64,000 nt of DNA from JAIVJM01 sp963816985 (lineage in GTDB: Bacteria > Acidobacteriota > Blastocatellia > Pyrinomonadales > Pyrinomonadaceae): positions 62,001 to 126,000 of the forward strand of contig CAWFMF010000002.1 in the NCBI GenBank assembly GCA_963816985.1, read 5' to 3'. Under the pieces are notes generated by a model. That model did not search any database. It saw nothing but the letters and a program-made list of their open reading frames with translations, and was not told where the DNA came from. The position numbers and the translations under genes were made by a program. This document shows, piece after piece, positions 35,479 to 43,570 of the stretch (the first letter of the stretch is position 1; every line of letters begins with the position of its first letter).

Positions 35479-36543
35479 TCAATCTTTTTCACCGGCGAAG
35501 AACAGAAGCCCCTGCCGCCTGAGGACTCGCGCGCCGCCCGGCAGCTCGGCCACGCGCCCGCCCCTCTCGCCCGCCAGAAGTTTTTCGACCCCCGCGACGT
35601 GCGCCGCCCCCAGCCGACGCAAGTCGCCGCGCCCGCGCGCGAGCCACTGCCGCAAAGCCCGCCGCCGCAGAGCCTTCGGAGCCGAGGCGAGCGACGCGAC
35701 GCGCAGAGGCCAGGCCCCGCGCGTCGTCTCTCCCACGGCAGCCGTATCTTCATCACGCGCCGCTTCGAGCAGCCGCGCGGCTTCGAGTTCGAGAGCGCGC
35801 GCATCCTCGCTCAAAATCTCAGCCGTCCGCGCTAAGGTCTCGGCGACGCGCGGGTTGAAGGTCTCAAGCAGCGGCAGGAGCCTCAGCCGCACACGGACAC
35901 GCGCGAAACGCTCGTCGGCGTTCATCTCGTCTTCCCTCACCTCGACGCCGCGCTCTCGGCAGAAGGCGACCGTCTCCGCGCGCCGCGCCCAAGCGACGAG
36001 CGGGCGCAAAAGCATTACGCCGCCCGCGCCTTCGAGCGCGCGTTCCGGGCGGATGCCGCCGAGGCCCTCCGCTCCGCTCCCGCGCAGAAGGCGGAGCAAG
36101 ACGGTCTCCGCCTGATCGTCCAGAGTATGCGCCGCGAGCACCGCGACCGCGCCCGACTCGCGGGCCGCGCCCGCCAGAAACTCGTAGCGAGCACGCCGCG
36201 CCGCCTGCTCAAGATTGTCGCGCCGCGCGCCTTCAACGCCCGACGCGCCCAACGCCGCGCGCCCCGTCAACACTTCATAGCCGAGCGCGCGCGCGAACTC
36301 CTCGACCCAACGCGCGTCCTCCGCGCCGCGTTCGCCGCGCAGCCCGTGATCCAGATGCGCCACCGTCAGGCGCACGTCGAGCCGCCCCGCCTTCAGAAGC
36401 TCGTCGAGCGCCAGCAGGAGCGCCGTCGAGTCGGCCCCGCCCGACACGGCGACGACGACCCGCTCGCCGCCCGCAGGCCAACCGCGCCGCCTCCATTCGC
36501 TCAAGAGTCGGCGCGCGAAACGGCTCAACCTCGCTCTCTCCAA
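35479..36543 (-). CDS. tilS: tRNA(Ile)-lysidine synthase
   Basis: A 354-residue N-type ATP pyrophosphatase that changes the wobble cytidine of the AUA-reading tRNA-Ile to lysidine. The PP-loop SGGADS is at 34-39, followed by VAHLDHGLRGERGAEDARWVEEFARALG and RYEFLAGAARESGAVAVLAAHTLDDQAETVLLRLLRGSG, all family hallmarks. It is shorter than enterobacterial TilS and has only part of the C-terminal recognition domains, which is common outside that group. The start is TTG. It is the first gene of the tilS-hpt-ftsH set. Confidence 0.9.
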   Translation of the reverse strand: MERARLSRFARRLLSEWRRRGWPAGGERVVVAVSGGADSTALLLALDELLKAGRLDVRLTVAHLDHGLRGERGAEDARWVEEFARALGYEVLTGRAALGASGVEGARRDNLEQAARRARYEFLAGAARESGAVAVLAAHTLDDQAETVLLRLLRGSGAEGLGGIRPERALEGAGGVMLLRPLVAWARRAETVAFCRERGVEVREDEMNADERFARVRVRLRLLPLLETFNPRVAETLARTAEILSEDARALELEAARLLEAARDEDTAAVGETTRGAWPLRVASLASAPKALRRRALRQWLARGRGDLRRLGAAHVAGVEKLLAGERGGRVAELPGGARVLRRQGLLFFAGEKD

Positions 36544-36696
36544 ACTCGCCCCCTTCCGCCGACTCGCGGCAATTCTCTTTCAGGCGTTCGCGCTCAGGCA
36601 TTATTCATTTAAACTTTCGGCACCGGCAAACCTCCCGCGCGTGTTTGCCGGAGAGGCCGTCTGAATTTTTCTCCGACCGAAAGGTGCTCGAAGGTC

Positions 36697-37194
36697 ATGA
36701 ACAGAAACCGCCGTGCGCTCATGCTCGCGCTTGCCCTCGTCTTCACCGTCTGCGCCTCGACGCTCCACACTTCCGCCCGCGCCGACGCGCCCGGAGCACA
36801 ACAGTCCGAACCTCAGCGCAGGCCCAGAGGCCCGGCCACCGGCCCCTCCATCACTCTCCCGCGCGGTCAGGGCGAAGGGCTCGAACAGCCGAACGCCGAG
36901 GGCGCGAAGGCCACGGCGACGGGCGCGCGGAAGTGGGAATACTGCGCCATCACCCACACCTTGCGGAAGCAGACGGGCTTCGGCTCCTCCTCCGCGACCT
37001 TCTTCGCCGTCGTCCGCTACTACCCGAACACCAACGAAGAGGTCGAAGGTAAGGACGAGGAAGACGCGCTCGCCAACGCCTTCGTCAAACTCGGCGAGGA
37101 CGGATGGGAGTTGGCCGCCGTCAGGCAAAACCTCAACCTCCTCGACGGGAACGGCAAGGCGACGCACACCTACCTCTTCAAACGCCCGAAGTGA
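36697..37194 (+). CDS. Secreted DUF4177-like small protein
   Basis: A 165-residue protein with a signal peptide at about 1-29 (LMLALALVFTVCASTLHTSARA), a disordered Pro/Arg/Gly linker at about 30-75, and a small alpha/beta domain at about 77-165. The last domain opens KWEYCAITH and ends LGEDGWELAAVRQ...YLFKRP, the pattern of DUF4177, a short domain of unknown function. It is separated by 8 bases from the archaemetzincin gene on the same strand, so the two are likely co-transcribed. Confidence 0.72.
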   Translation: MNRNRRALMLALALVFTVCASTLHTSARADAPGAQQSEPQRRPRGPATGPSITLPRGQGEGLEQPNAEGAKATATGARKWEYCAITHTLRKQTGFGSSSATFFAVVRYYPNTNEEVEGKDEEDALANAFVKLGEDGWELAAVRQNLNLLDGNGKATHTYLFKRPK

Positions 37195-37202
37195 CCCGCC
37201 GC

Positions 37203-38177
37203 ATGAACATGAGAGCTTTCCCCTTGAGCGCGGCGCTGGCCGTCTGCCTGCTCGCCCTCCCGGCCTGCCGCACCGCGCCGCCGCGTGTTGAGTCCGCGCC
37301 GGTTTCAGCCGCGCCCCCCGCCGCGTCGCGGACGGGAGACGAAGCGTCCCCCGAAAGCCTTCGGCAGGCGATGGCCGCCGTCGGGCACTTGCACAAGCCG
37401 ATGGGCGAGCCGCAGCCCGGCGACTGGCTGACGACCTCGCCTGAGCCGGGGCAGACCTTTGAAGAGTATTTGCAGAGCGACCCCGTCAGGCCGTCCGACG
37501 CGCGCCGGACTCTCTACGTCCAGCCGCTCGGCAAGTTCACCCCCGCGCAGAAGCGGGTCGTCGCGCTCGCCGCCGAATTCATGTCGCACTTCTTCAACCT
37601 GCCCGTCAAACTCATGCCGGAGCAGGCGCTCCCCCCGATACCTGCGAAGGCCCGCCGCGTCCACCCCGAATGGGGCGACCGGCAGATTCTCGCGGGCCAC
37701 ATCACCTTGAACATCCTGCGCCCCTCGCTCCCCGAAGACGCCGTCGCGCTCATCGCCTTCACCTCGTCCGACCTCTACCCCGGCGTCGAGCTGAATTACG
37801 TCTTCGGGCAGGCGTCCTTCCGCGAGCGGGTCGGCGTCTGGTCACTCTACCGTCTGGGCAAGCCCGATCTGGACGGGCGGAGCTTCCGGCAGACGCTCGC
37901 GCGGACGCTCAAGATCGCAACCCACGAGACGGGACACATGTTCTCCATCAAGCATTGCACGAAGTACGAGTGCGTGATGAGCGGCACGAACGGCCTGCAC
38001 GAGACCGACCGGCGGCCCCTCGACGTGTGCCCCGAATGCATGGCGAAAATTTGCTGGGCGACAAAGACGAGCCCGCGCGAGCGCTACCTCCGGCTCGCGC
38101 GGTTCTGCGCCGCGAACGGCCTCGACGACGGGCGGCGTTTCTTCGAGGCGTCCGCCGAGGCGCTCAAAAAAAGCTGA
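37203..38177 (+). CDS. Archaemetzincin-like zinc metalloprotease, lipoprotein
   Basis: A 324-residue protein with a lipoprotein signal (lipobox LPAC, C22), so probably anchored to a membrane facing the periplasm. The catalytic motif HETGHMFSIKH starts at H241 (H241, E242, H245, H251) and continues C-TKYE-C-VMSGTNG...CPEC. This fits the archaemetzincin pattern HExxHxxxxxHCxxxxCxM plus a CxxC, in which the four cysteines bind a second zinc. Archaemetzincins are aminopeptidase-like metzincins of poorly known role. Most bacterial members are cytosolic, so the lipobox is unusual. Start ATG 37,203. Confidence 0.85.
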   Translation: MNMRAFPLSAALAVCLLALPACRTAPPRVESAPVSAAPPAASRTGDEASPESLRQAMAAVGHLHKPMGEPQPGDWLTTSPEPGQTFEEYLQSDPVRPSDARRTLYVQPLGKFTPAQKRVVALAAEFMSHFFNLPVKLMPEQALPPIPAKARRVHPEWGDRQILAGHITLNILRPSLPEDAVALIAFTSSDLYPGVELNYVFGQASFRERVGVWSLYRLGKPDLDGRSFRQTLARTLKIATHETGHMFSIKHCTKYECVMSGTNGLHETDRRPLDVCPECMAKICWATKTSPRERYLRLARFCAANGLDDGRRFFEASAEALKKS

Positions 38178-38299
38178 AACCCTCTCCGGTTTTTCGCCAC
38201 AAACAGACAGTCGGCGGTGTTCACCTTCCAGACGACAGAATTTCGGGCCGCCGTCCTACGTTCCAAAGTCCAGTTCTCGACACACAGGAGAAACTAGCC

Positions 38300-39433
38300 A
38301 TGAAGCTGCGCAGCAGACGACCGGAGGCGCACAGGGCCGCCCGGCCTTTCAACAATTTTCAGGCGGCGCTCTCGCTCTTCGCCCTCGCGCTCCTCCTCGG
38401 TTGCATCCCGGCTTCGGGCGCGTTCGCGCAGGAAGAACGCTTCGCGGGCCAGTGGCTCATCGAGTACGAACGCGCCGGCACGGAGAAGATTCAACTGACG
38501 CTCAGCTACCGCGACGAGCGCGTGGACGCGAAGGGCGGCAGGCACTACAGCAACTGGAACAACACCGACAACGTCGCGGCGGGCGTCCTGCAAGGGCTCA
38601 CGCGCGAGCAGGCGTTCTCCGCGTCGGGCACGAACGTCCGCTTCCAAATCCGCCGCGAGGCCGGGACGTTCCACTGCGAGGGCTGGTTCAAAGACGGCAA
38701 GGGCTCAGGCCATTTCACCTTCGCGCCCGACGCCGCCTTCGCCGCCGAACTGAGCCGTCGCGGCATCGGCACGCCGGACGCGCGGCAGTTGTTCTCGCTC
38801 GCGCAGGCCGACGCCGGGCTCGCGCTCGTTGACGAACTCAAGTCGCAGGGCTACGAACTCCCCAACATCGAACAGCTCGTCCGCATGGGCCACCACGGCG
38901 TCAGGCTCGAATACGTCCGCGGCCTCGCCTCGCTCGGCCACCGGCTTCAGAAGATAGACGCGCTCGTCCGCATGCGAGACCACGGCGTGAGCCTCGACTT
39001 CATCCGCCAGTTGAACGAGTTAGGCTACCGCAACCTGAGCGCCGCAGAACTCGTCCGCGCGCGCGACCACGGCGTGAGCCTCAAGTTCATCAAAGAGCTT
39101 GAGGCCGCGGGCTACAGCGCGCAGCCCATCGAAGGACTCGTCCGCCTCCGTGACCACGGCGTGAGCGGCGACTTCATCCGCGAGCTTCGCGCCGAAGGCT
39201 ACCAGCAGCTCCAGCTCGAACAACTCGTCCGCCTGCGCGACCACGGCGTCAACATCGCCTTCATCAAGGAGATGAAAGAACTCGGCTATGCGCAGCTCTC
39301 CGTCGAACAGCTCGTCCGCCTCAAAGACCACGGCGTCAACGGCGCTTTCGTCCGCCGCGTCAAAAGCTCGCGCGGCGACAACCCGCCCGTCGAAGAGCTG
39401 ATCCGTCTGAAGAACCACGGCAGTTACGAATAG
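38300..39433 (+). CDS. Secreted 29-residue tandem repeat protein
   Basis: A 377-residue protein with a signal peptide (about 1-48, long basic n-region, cleavage after AFA). A domain at about 50-170 includes REAGTFHCEGWFKDGKGSGHF. About seven repeats of a 29-residue unit with consensus LVRxRDHGVSxxFIxELxxLGYxxLxxEQ follow (about 180-377). Similar units follow M56/BlaR1-type peptidases in Acidobacteriota proteins; here there is no peptidase domain. The repeats should form a helical solenoid for protein binding. The RBS AGGAG lies nine bases before the ATG. It converges on argB, with a strong hairpin between. Confidence 0.75.
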   Translation: MKLRSRRPEAHRAARPFNNFQAALSLFALALLLGCIPASGAFAQEERFAGQWLIEYERAGTEKIQLTLSYRDERVDAKGGRHYSNWNNTDNVAAGVLQGLTREQAFSASGTNVRFQIRREAGTFHCEGWFKDGKGSGHFTFAPDAAFAAELSRRGIGTPDARQLFSLAQADAGLALVDELKSQGYELPNIEQLVRMGHHGVRLEYVRGLASLGHRLQKIDALVRMRDHGVSLDFIRQLNELGYRNLSAAELVRARDHGVSLKFIKELEAAGYSAQPIEGLVRLRDHGVSGDFIRELRAEGYQQLQLEQLVRLRDHGVNIAFIKEMKELGYAQLSVEQLVRLKDHGVNGAFVRRVKSSRGDNPPVEELIRLKNHGSYE

Positions 39434-39462
39434 GCTCCGCAGACGCGCAAAAGGAGCCGAAA

Positions 39463-39540
39463 AGGTTTGAGCCCCGCTCGGAGGAGATGTCCGCTTTCTC
39501 ATCGTCTCGGACGCCTCCCCTCAAGCGGGGCTCAAACTTT
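39463..39540. terminator. Bidirectional hairpin between the repeat protein gene and argB
   Basis: Arms AGGTTTGAGCCCCGCT / AGCGGGGCTCAAACTTTT enclose a second stem (GGAG... GTCCG / CGGAC...CTCC). It lies in the 137-base gap between convergent genes and has a T run on the plus side, so it is probably a two-way terminator; no second copy of this sequence is visible. Confidence 0.75.
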
Positions 39541-39570
39541 TACTCAAACCCTCGAACCCGCCGCCTCACT

Positions 39571-40458
39571 TCACGCCACAATCATCGTCCCCGTCCCCTC
39601 GTCCGTGAAGACTTCGGAGAGCAGCGCGTTGCGCAAGGAGCCTTTGATGATGTGCGCGCTCCCGACGCCGCGCTTCAAGGTCTCGGTGATGTTGTGGAGC
39701 TTCGGGATCATCCCGCCCGTCGCCGCGCCGTTGCGGACGAGTTCCATAACCTCTTCGGTCGTCAGGCGCGAGAGCTTCGCGGCCTGCTCGCCCGGTCGGA
39801 GATAGATGCCGTCCACGTCCGAGAGCATGATGAGTTTCTCGGCGCGGAGGTGGACGGCGATCTCGGCGGCGATGGTGTCGGCGTTGATGTTGAAGACGCG
39901 CCCTTCGGCGTCCGCGCCGAGCGAGGAGACGACCGGCATGTAGTCGTGGTCGAGGAGCACTTGCAGCAGCCGGTCGTTAATCTCCACGATGTCGCCGACG
40001 TGCCCGAAGTCTACGGACGAGCTGACGCCCGTCTCGCGGTTCATAATCTCCTTCGGCGGGCGGCGCGTCGCCAAAACGATGTTGCCGTCCACGCCTGAAA
40101 GCCCCACGGCTTCGACGCCCCTCTGGTGCAACGCCGAGAGGATGTCAATGTTTATCTTCCCGGCGAAAATCATCTTCGCCATGTCGAGCGTCGCGTCGTC
40201 CGTCACCCTCCGCCCGTCAATGATGGTCTGCTCGACGCCCATCTGCGCCGCCAGCTCCGTCAACTGCTTCCCGCCGCCGTGCACCACGCAGAGCCTGATG
40301 CCGACCTGATGCATCAGCGCCAGCTCTTCGGCCAAAGAGGCGAGGTTCTCGTGCTCCTCCGTCACCTTGCCCGACAATTTGACGACGAAAGTCTTGCCCT
40401 TGAACTTCTGAATATACGGCAGGGCCTCCCGCAACAAATCGAGTCGCTGCTGTGTCAT
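39571..40458 (-). CDS. argB: Acetylglutamate kinase
   Basis: A 295-residue amino-acid kinase phosphorylating N-acetylglutamate, the second step of arginine synthesis and usually the arginine-inhibited one. Motifs are VVKLSGK at the N-terminus, CVVHGGGKQL, RRVTDDATLDMAKM, VGLSGVDG and a C-terminal GGMIPKLHNITETLKRGVGSAHII. An N-terminal helix of about 20 residues precedes the first strand, which in arginine-sensitive hexameric enzymes mediates feedback inhibition. It ends the minus-strand arginine cluster and starts 6 bases after argF' ends. Confidence 0.93.
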   Translation of the reverse strand: MTQQRLDLLREALPYIQKFKGKTFVVKLSGKVTEEHENLASLAEELALMHQVGIRLCVVHGGGKQLTELAAQMGVEQTIIDGRRVTDDATLDMAKMIFAGKINIDILSALHQRGVEAVGLSGVDGNIVLATRRPPKEIMNRETGVSSSVDFGHVGDIVEINDRLLQVLLDHDYMPVVSSLGADAEGRVFNINADTIAAEIAVHLRAEKLIMLSDVDGIYLRPGEQAAKLSRLTTEEVMELVRNGAATGGMIPKLHNITETLKRGVGSAHIIKGSLRNALLSEVFTDEGTGTMIVA

Positions 40459-40464
40459 GGTCGC

Positions 40465-41472
40465 TTACCTCCCTTTCAGCAACTCCGTCATGATGGCCTT
40501 CTGGACGTGGAGGCGGTTCTCGGCCTCGTCAACGACGACCGAGGCGGGCGAGTCAATCACCTCGTCGGTGACGATGCAGTTGCGGCGCACGGGCAGGCAG
40601 TGCATGAAGATGCCTTTCTCCGTCCGTCGCATCTTCGCGGCGTCAACAATCCATTGGCTGCGGTACTGCGCGCGCTCCTCGATGTCTTCCGCCGGGTCGC
40701 CGTAGAACATCCGCCCGCCCCAGCTCTTCGCGTAGACCGCCTGCGCGCCGTCGAAGGCTTCCTCCACATCGTTCGTCATCGTCACCGTCGAGCCCGCGTC
40801 GAACGCCTGACGATTTATCTCCGACACCAGCTCTTCGTCCAGCTCGTAGCCCGGCGGGTGCGCGATGGTCAGGTCGTGCCCCATCTGCGCGGCGGCCAGA
40901 GCGAAGCTGTTCGGCACGGCCATCGGCAAAGGCTTCGGGTGCCACGCCCATGTGAGCAGCACGCGCCTGCGTCCCTCGCCCAACTTCTCGCGCACGGTCA
41001 ACATGTCGGCCATCGCCTGACACGGGTGATGCATCGCCGATTCGAGGTTGATGACGGGCACTTCCGAATACTTCGCGAAGGCCGCGAGCACCGGGTCTTG
41101 CCGCTCTTCGTGCCAGTCCTTCATCGGCGCGAAGGTACGGACGCCGATGGCGGCGGCGTAGCGACCCAGCACGCGGACGAACTCCGCGACGTGCTCGGTC
41201 TTGTCGCCGTCCATCACCGCGCCCTCGCGGTGCTCCAAAGTCCAGCTCGTCCCGCCCGGCTCAAGCACGACGGCGTTCCCGCCTAACTCATACGCGCCGA
41301 CCTGCATCGAGGCGCGCGTCCGCAGAGAGGGGTTAAAGAAGACGAGCGCCACCGAGCGGCCCGCCAAGGGCTTCGACACGTCCTCGCCGCTCTTGAAACG
41401 CGAAGCCGCCGCGAGCAGTCGTTCCAAATCCTCGCGCGTCCAGTCGTCGGTCTTCAGAAAATCTCTCGGCAT
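40465..41472 (-). CDS. argF': N-acetylornithine (or N-succinylornithine) carbamoyltransferase type
   Basis: A 335-residue transcarbamylase. The carbamoyl-phosphate loop is FFNPSLRTR (about 50-58). The rest matches acetylornithine transcarbamylase rather than classical OTCase: HHPCQAMAD, TWAWHPKPLPMAVPNSFA, YAKSWGGRMFYGD, HCLPVRRN and DEAENRLHVQKAIM, as in the Xanthomonas AOTCase. It would carbamoylate N-acetylornithine to N-acetylcitrulline, so a separate deacetylase must act later. In Xanthomonas Glu92 sits in MDGDTEEH; by my alignment this protein reads MDGDKTEH, with Thr at that specificity position. Acetyl versus succinyl specificity is therefore open. Confidence 0.85.
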   Translation of the reverse strand: MPRDFLKTDDWTREDLERLLAAASRFKSGEDVSKPLAGRSVALVFFNPSLRTRASMQVGAYELGGNAVVLEPGGTSWTLEHREGAVMDGDKTEHVAEFVRVLGRYAAAIGVRTFAPMKDWHEERQDPVLAAFAKYSEVPVINLESAMHHPCQAMADMLTVREKLGEGRRRVLLTWAWHPKPLPMAVPNSFALAAAQMGHDLTIAHPPGYELDEELVSEINRQAFDAGSTVTMTNDVEEAFDGAQAVYAKSWGGRMFYGDPAEDIEERAQYRSQWIVDAAKMRRTEKGIFMHCLPVRRNCIVTDEVIDSPASVVVDEAENRLHVQKAIMTELLKGR

Positions 41473-41972
41473 CAGTCCCCGTCCGCCTTCCCCGTTTTGT
41501 TCGTCAGCCTCTTATCCATCAATACGCATGCGACCTCGACGCCGTTCGACAGCCGGTGCGCCCCCTGCTCGCGCCACACGTAACCCTCGCGCTCGTAGAA
41601 CGGGACGCCGTTGAGCGAAGCGTTCAGGTGCAGCGACTCGATGCCCTCGGCCCGCGCCAGCCCTTCGAGCACGCGCAGAATCTTCCGCCCCACGCCGCGC
41701 TTCTTCACTTCAGGGTGGACGTACAGCGCCTCGACCTCTCGCGTCTCGCGGTTGAGCACGCCGAAGCCGACGAGCGAGCCGGACGCGTCCTCGGCGACGA
41801 AATAATCTTTGCTGAGGATGCTTTTGACGTAGTGTTCGGGCCTGCGCGGCGCGGCCCACGCCTCGATCACCTCCGGCGGATAGAGCACCCCGCAGATTTC
41901 CCTGATCGAGCGGCGGTGGACGTGCCCGATGGCTTCGCTATCCTCCTCCGTGGCCCTGCGCACGACGAACAT
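41472..41972 (-). CDS. GNAT acetyltransferase inside the arginine operon
   Basis: A 166-residue GNAT protein. The acetyl-CoA loop is in LYVHPEVKKRGVGRKILRVLEGLA (about 83-106); HLNASLNGVPFYEREGYVW is the closing helix-strand. Its stop overlaps the argF' start at 41,472, and it lies 21 bases downstream of argD. No argA or argJ is present, so this could supply N-acetylglutamate synthase activity, as short GNAT-type enzymes do elsewhere; that is inference from location. It could equally be an unrelated acetyltransferase. Confidence 0.75.
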   Translation of the reverse strand: MFVVRRATEEDSEAIGHVHRRSIREICGVLYPPEVIEAWAAPRRPEHYVKSILSKDYFVAEDASGSLVGFGVLNRETREVEALYVHPEVKKRGVGRKILRVLEGLARAEGIESLHLNASLNGVPFYEREGYVWREQGAHRLSNGVEVACVLMDKRLTNKTGKADGD

Positions 41973-41993
41973 GAAGACCTCTCTCTCCCGGCG

Positions 41994-43199
41994 TCACGCG
42001 CCCGCGAGACTCTCCGCCGCCCGCCGCAAGCCCTCGACGAAGAGTTCCGCCTCCTCCCTCTTCAGACAGAGCGGCGGAAGCAGCCGGAGCACCCGCGCGT
42101 CGCTCGACGTGCCCGTGATGATGCGTTGTTCAAGTAAGGACTTCTGCGCCTTCGCCGCGACCGCCTCTTCAAACTCGACTCCGAGCAGGAGACCGAGACC
42201 GCGCACGCCTTTGACGCCCGCCACGCCTTCGAGCGCTTCGCGCAGGTAAGCTTCGACGCGCCGCGCGTTCTCCAACATCCCGTCGGCCTCAATCGCTTCG
42301 AGCGTCGCCAGCGTCGCCGCCATCGCCAGCATCCCGCCGCCGAAGGTCGTGCCGAGGTCGTTCTCCTTAATCGAGCCCGCCACCGCCTCGGTCGTCAGAC
42401 ACGCGCCCACGGGCACGCCGCTCCCCAGAGCCTTCGCCAATGTAATCACGTCCGGCACGACGCCGCCGCCCGCCTCGCTCCCGGCGAAGAACCAACTGCC
42501 CGTGCGCCCGACGCCCGTCTGCACCTCGTCGTAAATCAGAAGCATGCCACGCTCGTCGCACAAGGCGCGCAAGCCTTGATAAAACTCCGGCGCGGCCAAA
42601 CGCACCCCGGCCATTGACTGCACGGGTTCGAGCATGACGGCGGCCACCGTCTCGTCGGCCAAGCCCGCGACCGACTCGACCGAGCCGAACTCCGCGCACA
42701 CATGGCCCGGCACGTTCGGCTTTCCTAGCTCTCGATACTTCCCCAAAAACGTCGCGCTAATCGCGTCCGCCGTCCGCCCGTGGAAACTCCCGTCGAAGGT
42801 GATGACGCGCTCGCGGCCCGTCCCGATCCTCGCCATCCGCATCGCGTTCTCGTTGGCCTCTGTCCCCGAATTGCAGAAGAACGCCTTCGTCAACTCCGAG
42901 GGCGCGCAAGCAACCAACTTCTCCGCCGCCCGCGCGCGCACGTCCGAATAGACGAGGTTCGAGTAGAACAGAAGCCTTTCGGCCTGCGCCTTAATCGCCG
43001 CGACGACGTGCGGGTGACAATGCCCCGTCGCCGCCACCGCGTGCCCGCCGTAGAGGTCGAGGAACCGCTCGCCGTCAGTCGTCTCGACCCACGCGCCCCG
43101 GCCCCGCTCCGCCGCGAACGGAAACTTCTTGTACGTCGCGAGCTGAAACTCCTCCTCGCGCGCCGCCACGTCCTCGAATGTCGTCGTTTCTGTTTTCAT
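41994..43199 (-). CDS. argD: Acetylornithine aminotransferase
   Basis: A 401-residue class III PLP aminotransferase converting N-acetylglutamate semialdehyde to N-acetylornithine (reversible, glutamate as donor). Features are LDLYGGHAVAATGHCHP (about 48-64), NSGTEANENAMRMAR (about 110-124), GSFHGRT, LIYDEVQTGVGRTG (PLP aspartate environment) and, around 250, ALGSGVPVGACL with the preceding TLAKAL lysine that binds PLP. Its first codon overlaps the end of the tRNA-binding protein gene by four bases, so the cluster is tightly coupled. Confidence 0.92.
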   Translation of the reverse strand: MKTETTTFEDVAAREEEFQLATYKKFPFAAERGRGAWVETTDGERFLDLYGGHAVAATGHCHPHVVAAIKAQAERLLFYSNLVYSDVRARAAEKLVACAPSELTKAFFCNSGTEANENAMRMARIGTGRERVITFDGSFHGRTADAISATFLGKYRELGKPNVPGHVCAEFGSVESVAGLADETVAAVMLEPVQSMAGVRLAAPEFYQGLRALCDERGMLLIYDEVQTGVGRTGSWFFAGSEAGGGVVPDVITLAKALGSGVPVGACLTTEAVAGSIKENDLGTTFGGGMLAMAATLATLEAIEADGMLENARRVEAYLREALEGVAGVKGVRGLGLLLGVEFEEAVAAKAQKSLLEQRIITGTSSDARVLRLLPPLCLKREEAELFVEGLRRAAESLAGA

Positions 43200-43570
43200 C
43201 CCACACGCGTCCCGCCGGGCACGCGCGCTTCGGGAACCGCCAGCACAGGCGTGATTCCGTCCGCGTACCCGATGTCGAAGAGCATCCCTTCAGAGACCTC
43301 GCCCGCCATCCTCTTCGGCGCGAGATTGACGACGAAGAGCGCCTGCCTTCCCTCAATCTCTTTCGGGTTCTCGCGCTCGCGCTTCATCCCGGCAAGGATG
43401 CTCCGCTTGTGGTCGCCGAAATCAACCGTCAGCTTGAGCAGTTTGTCAGACCCTTTGACATCCTCGACCGACTCGATAGTCCCGACGCGCACGTCCAACT
43501 TGTCGAGCACGTCGAACGAGACGACGGGCTTGACCGGCGCGGGCTTAAACTCTCCGCCGCCCCCGCTCAA
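43196..43570 (-). CDS. tRNA-binding domain protein (CsaA/MetG C-terminal type)
   Basis: A 124-residue stand-alone EMAP/OB-fold domain: FDVLDKLDVRVGTIESVEDVKGSDKLLKLTVDFG, then IVNLAPKRMAGEVSEGMLF, as in CsaA and the C-terminus of methionyl-tRNA synthetase. It should bind tRNA or act in protein export as CsaA does in Bacillus; neither role can be chosen here. It overlaps both neighbours by four bases (argC upstream, argD downstream), so it is a true operon member although its link to arginine synthesis is not obvious. Confidence 0.85.
   Translation of the reverse strand: MSGGGGEFKPAPVKPVVSFDVLDKLDVRVGTIESVEDVKGSDKLLKLTVDFGDHKRSILAGMKRERENPKEIEGRQALFVVNLAPKRMAGEVSEGMLFDIGYADGITPVLAVPEARVPGGTRVG

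Noticed and set aside
37670..38299. Open frame joining the archaemetzincin region to the repeat protein
   Set aside because: The part before 38,300 is an arginine-rich shadow; a clear ribosome site and signal peptide mark ATG 38,300.
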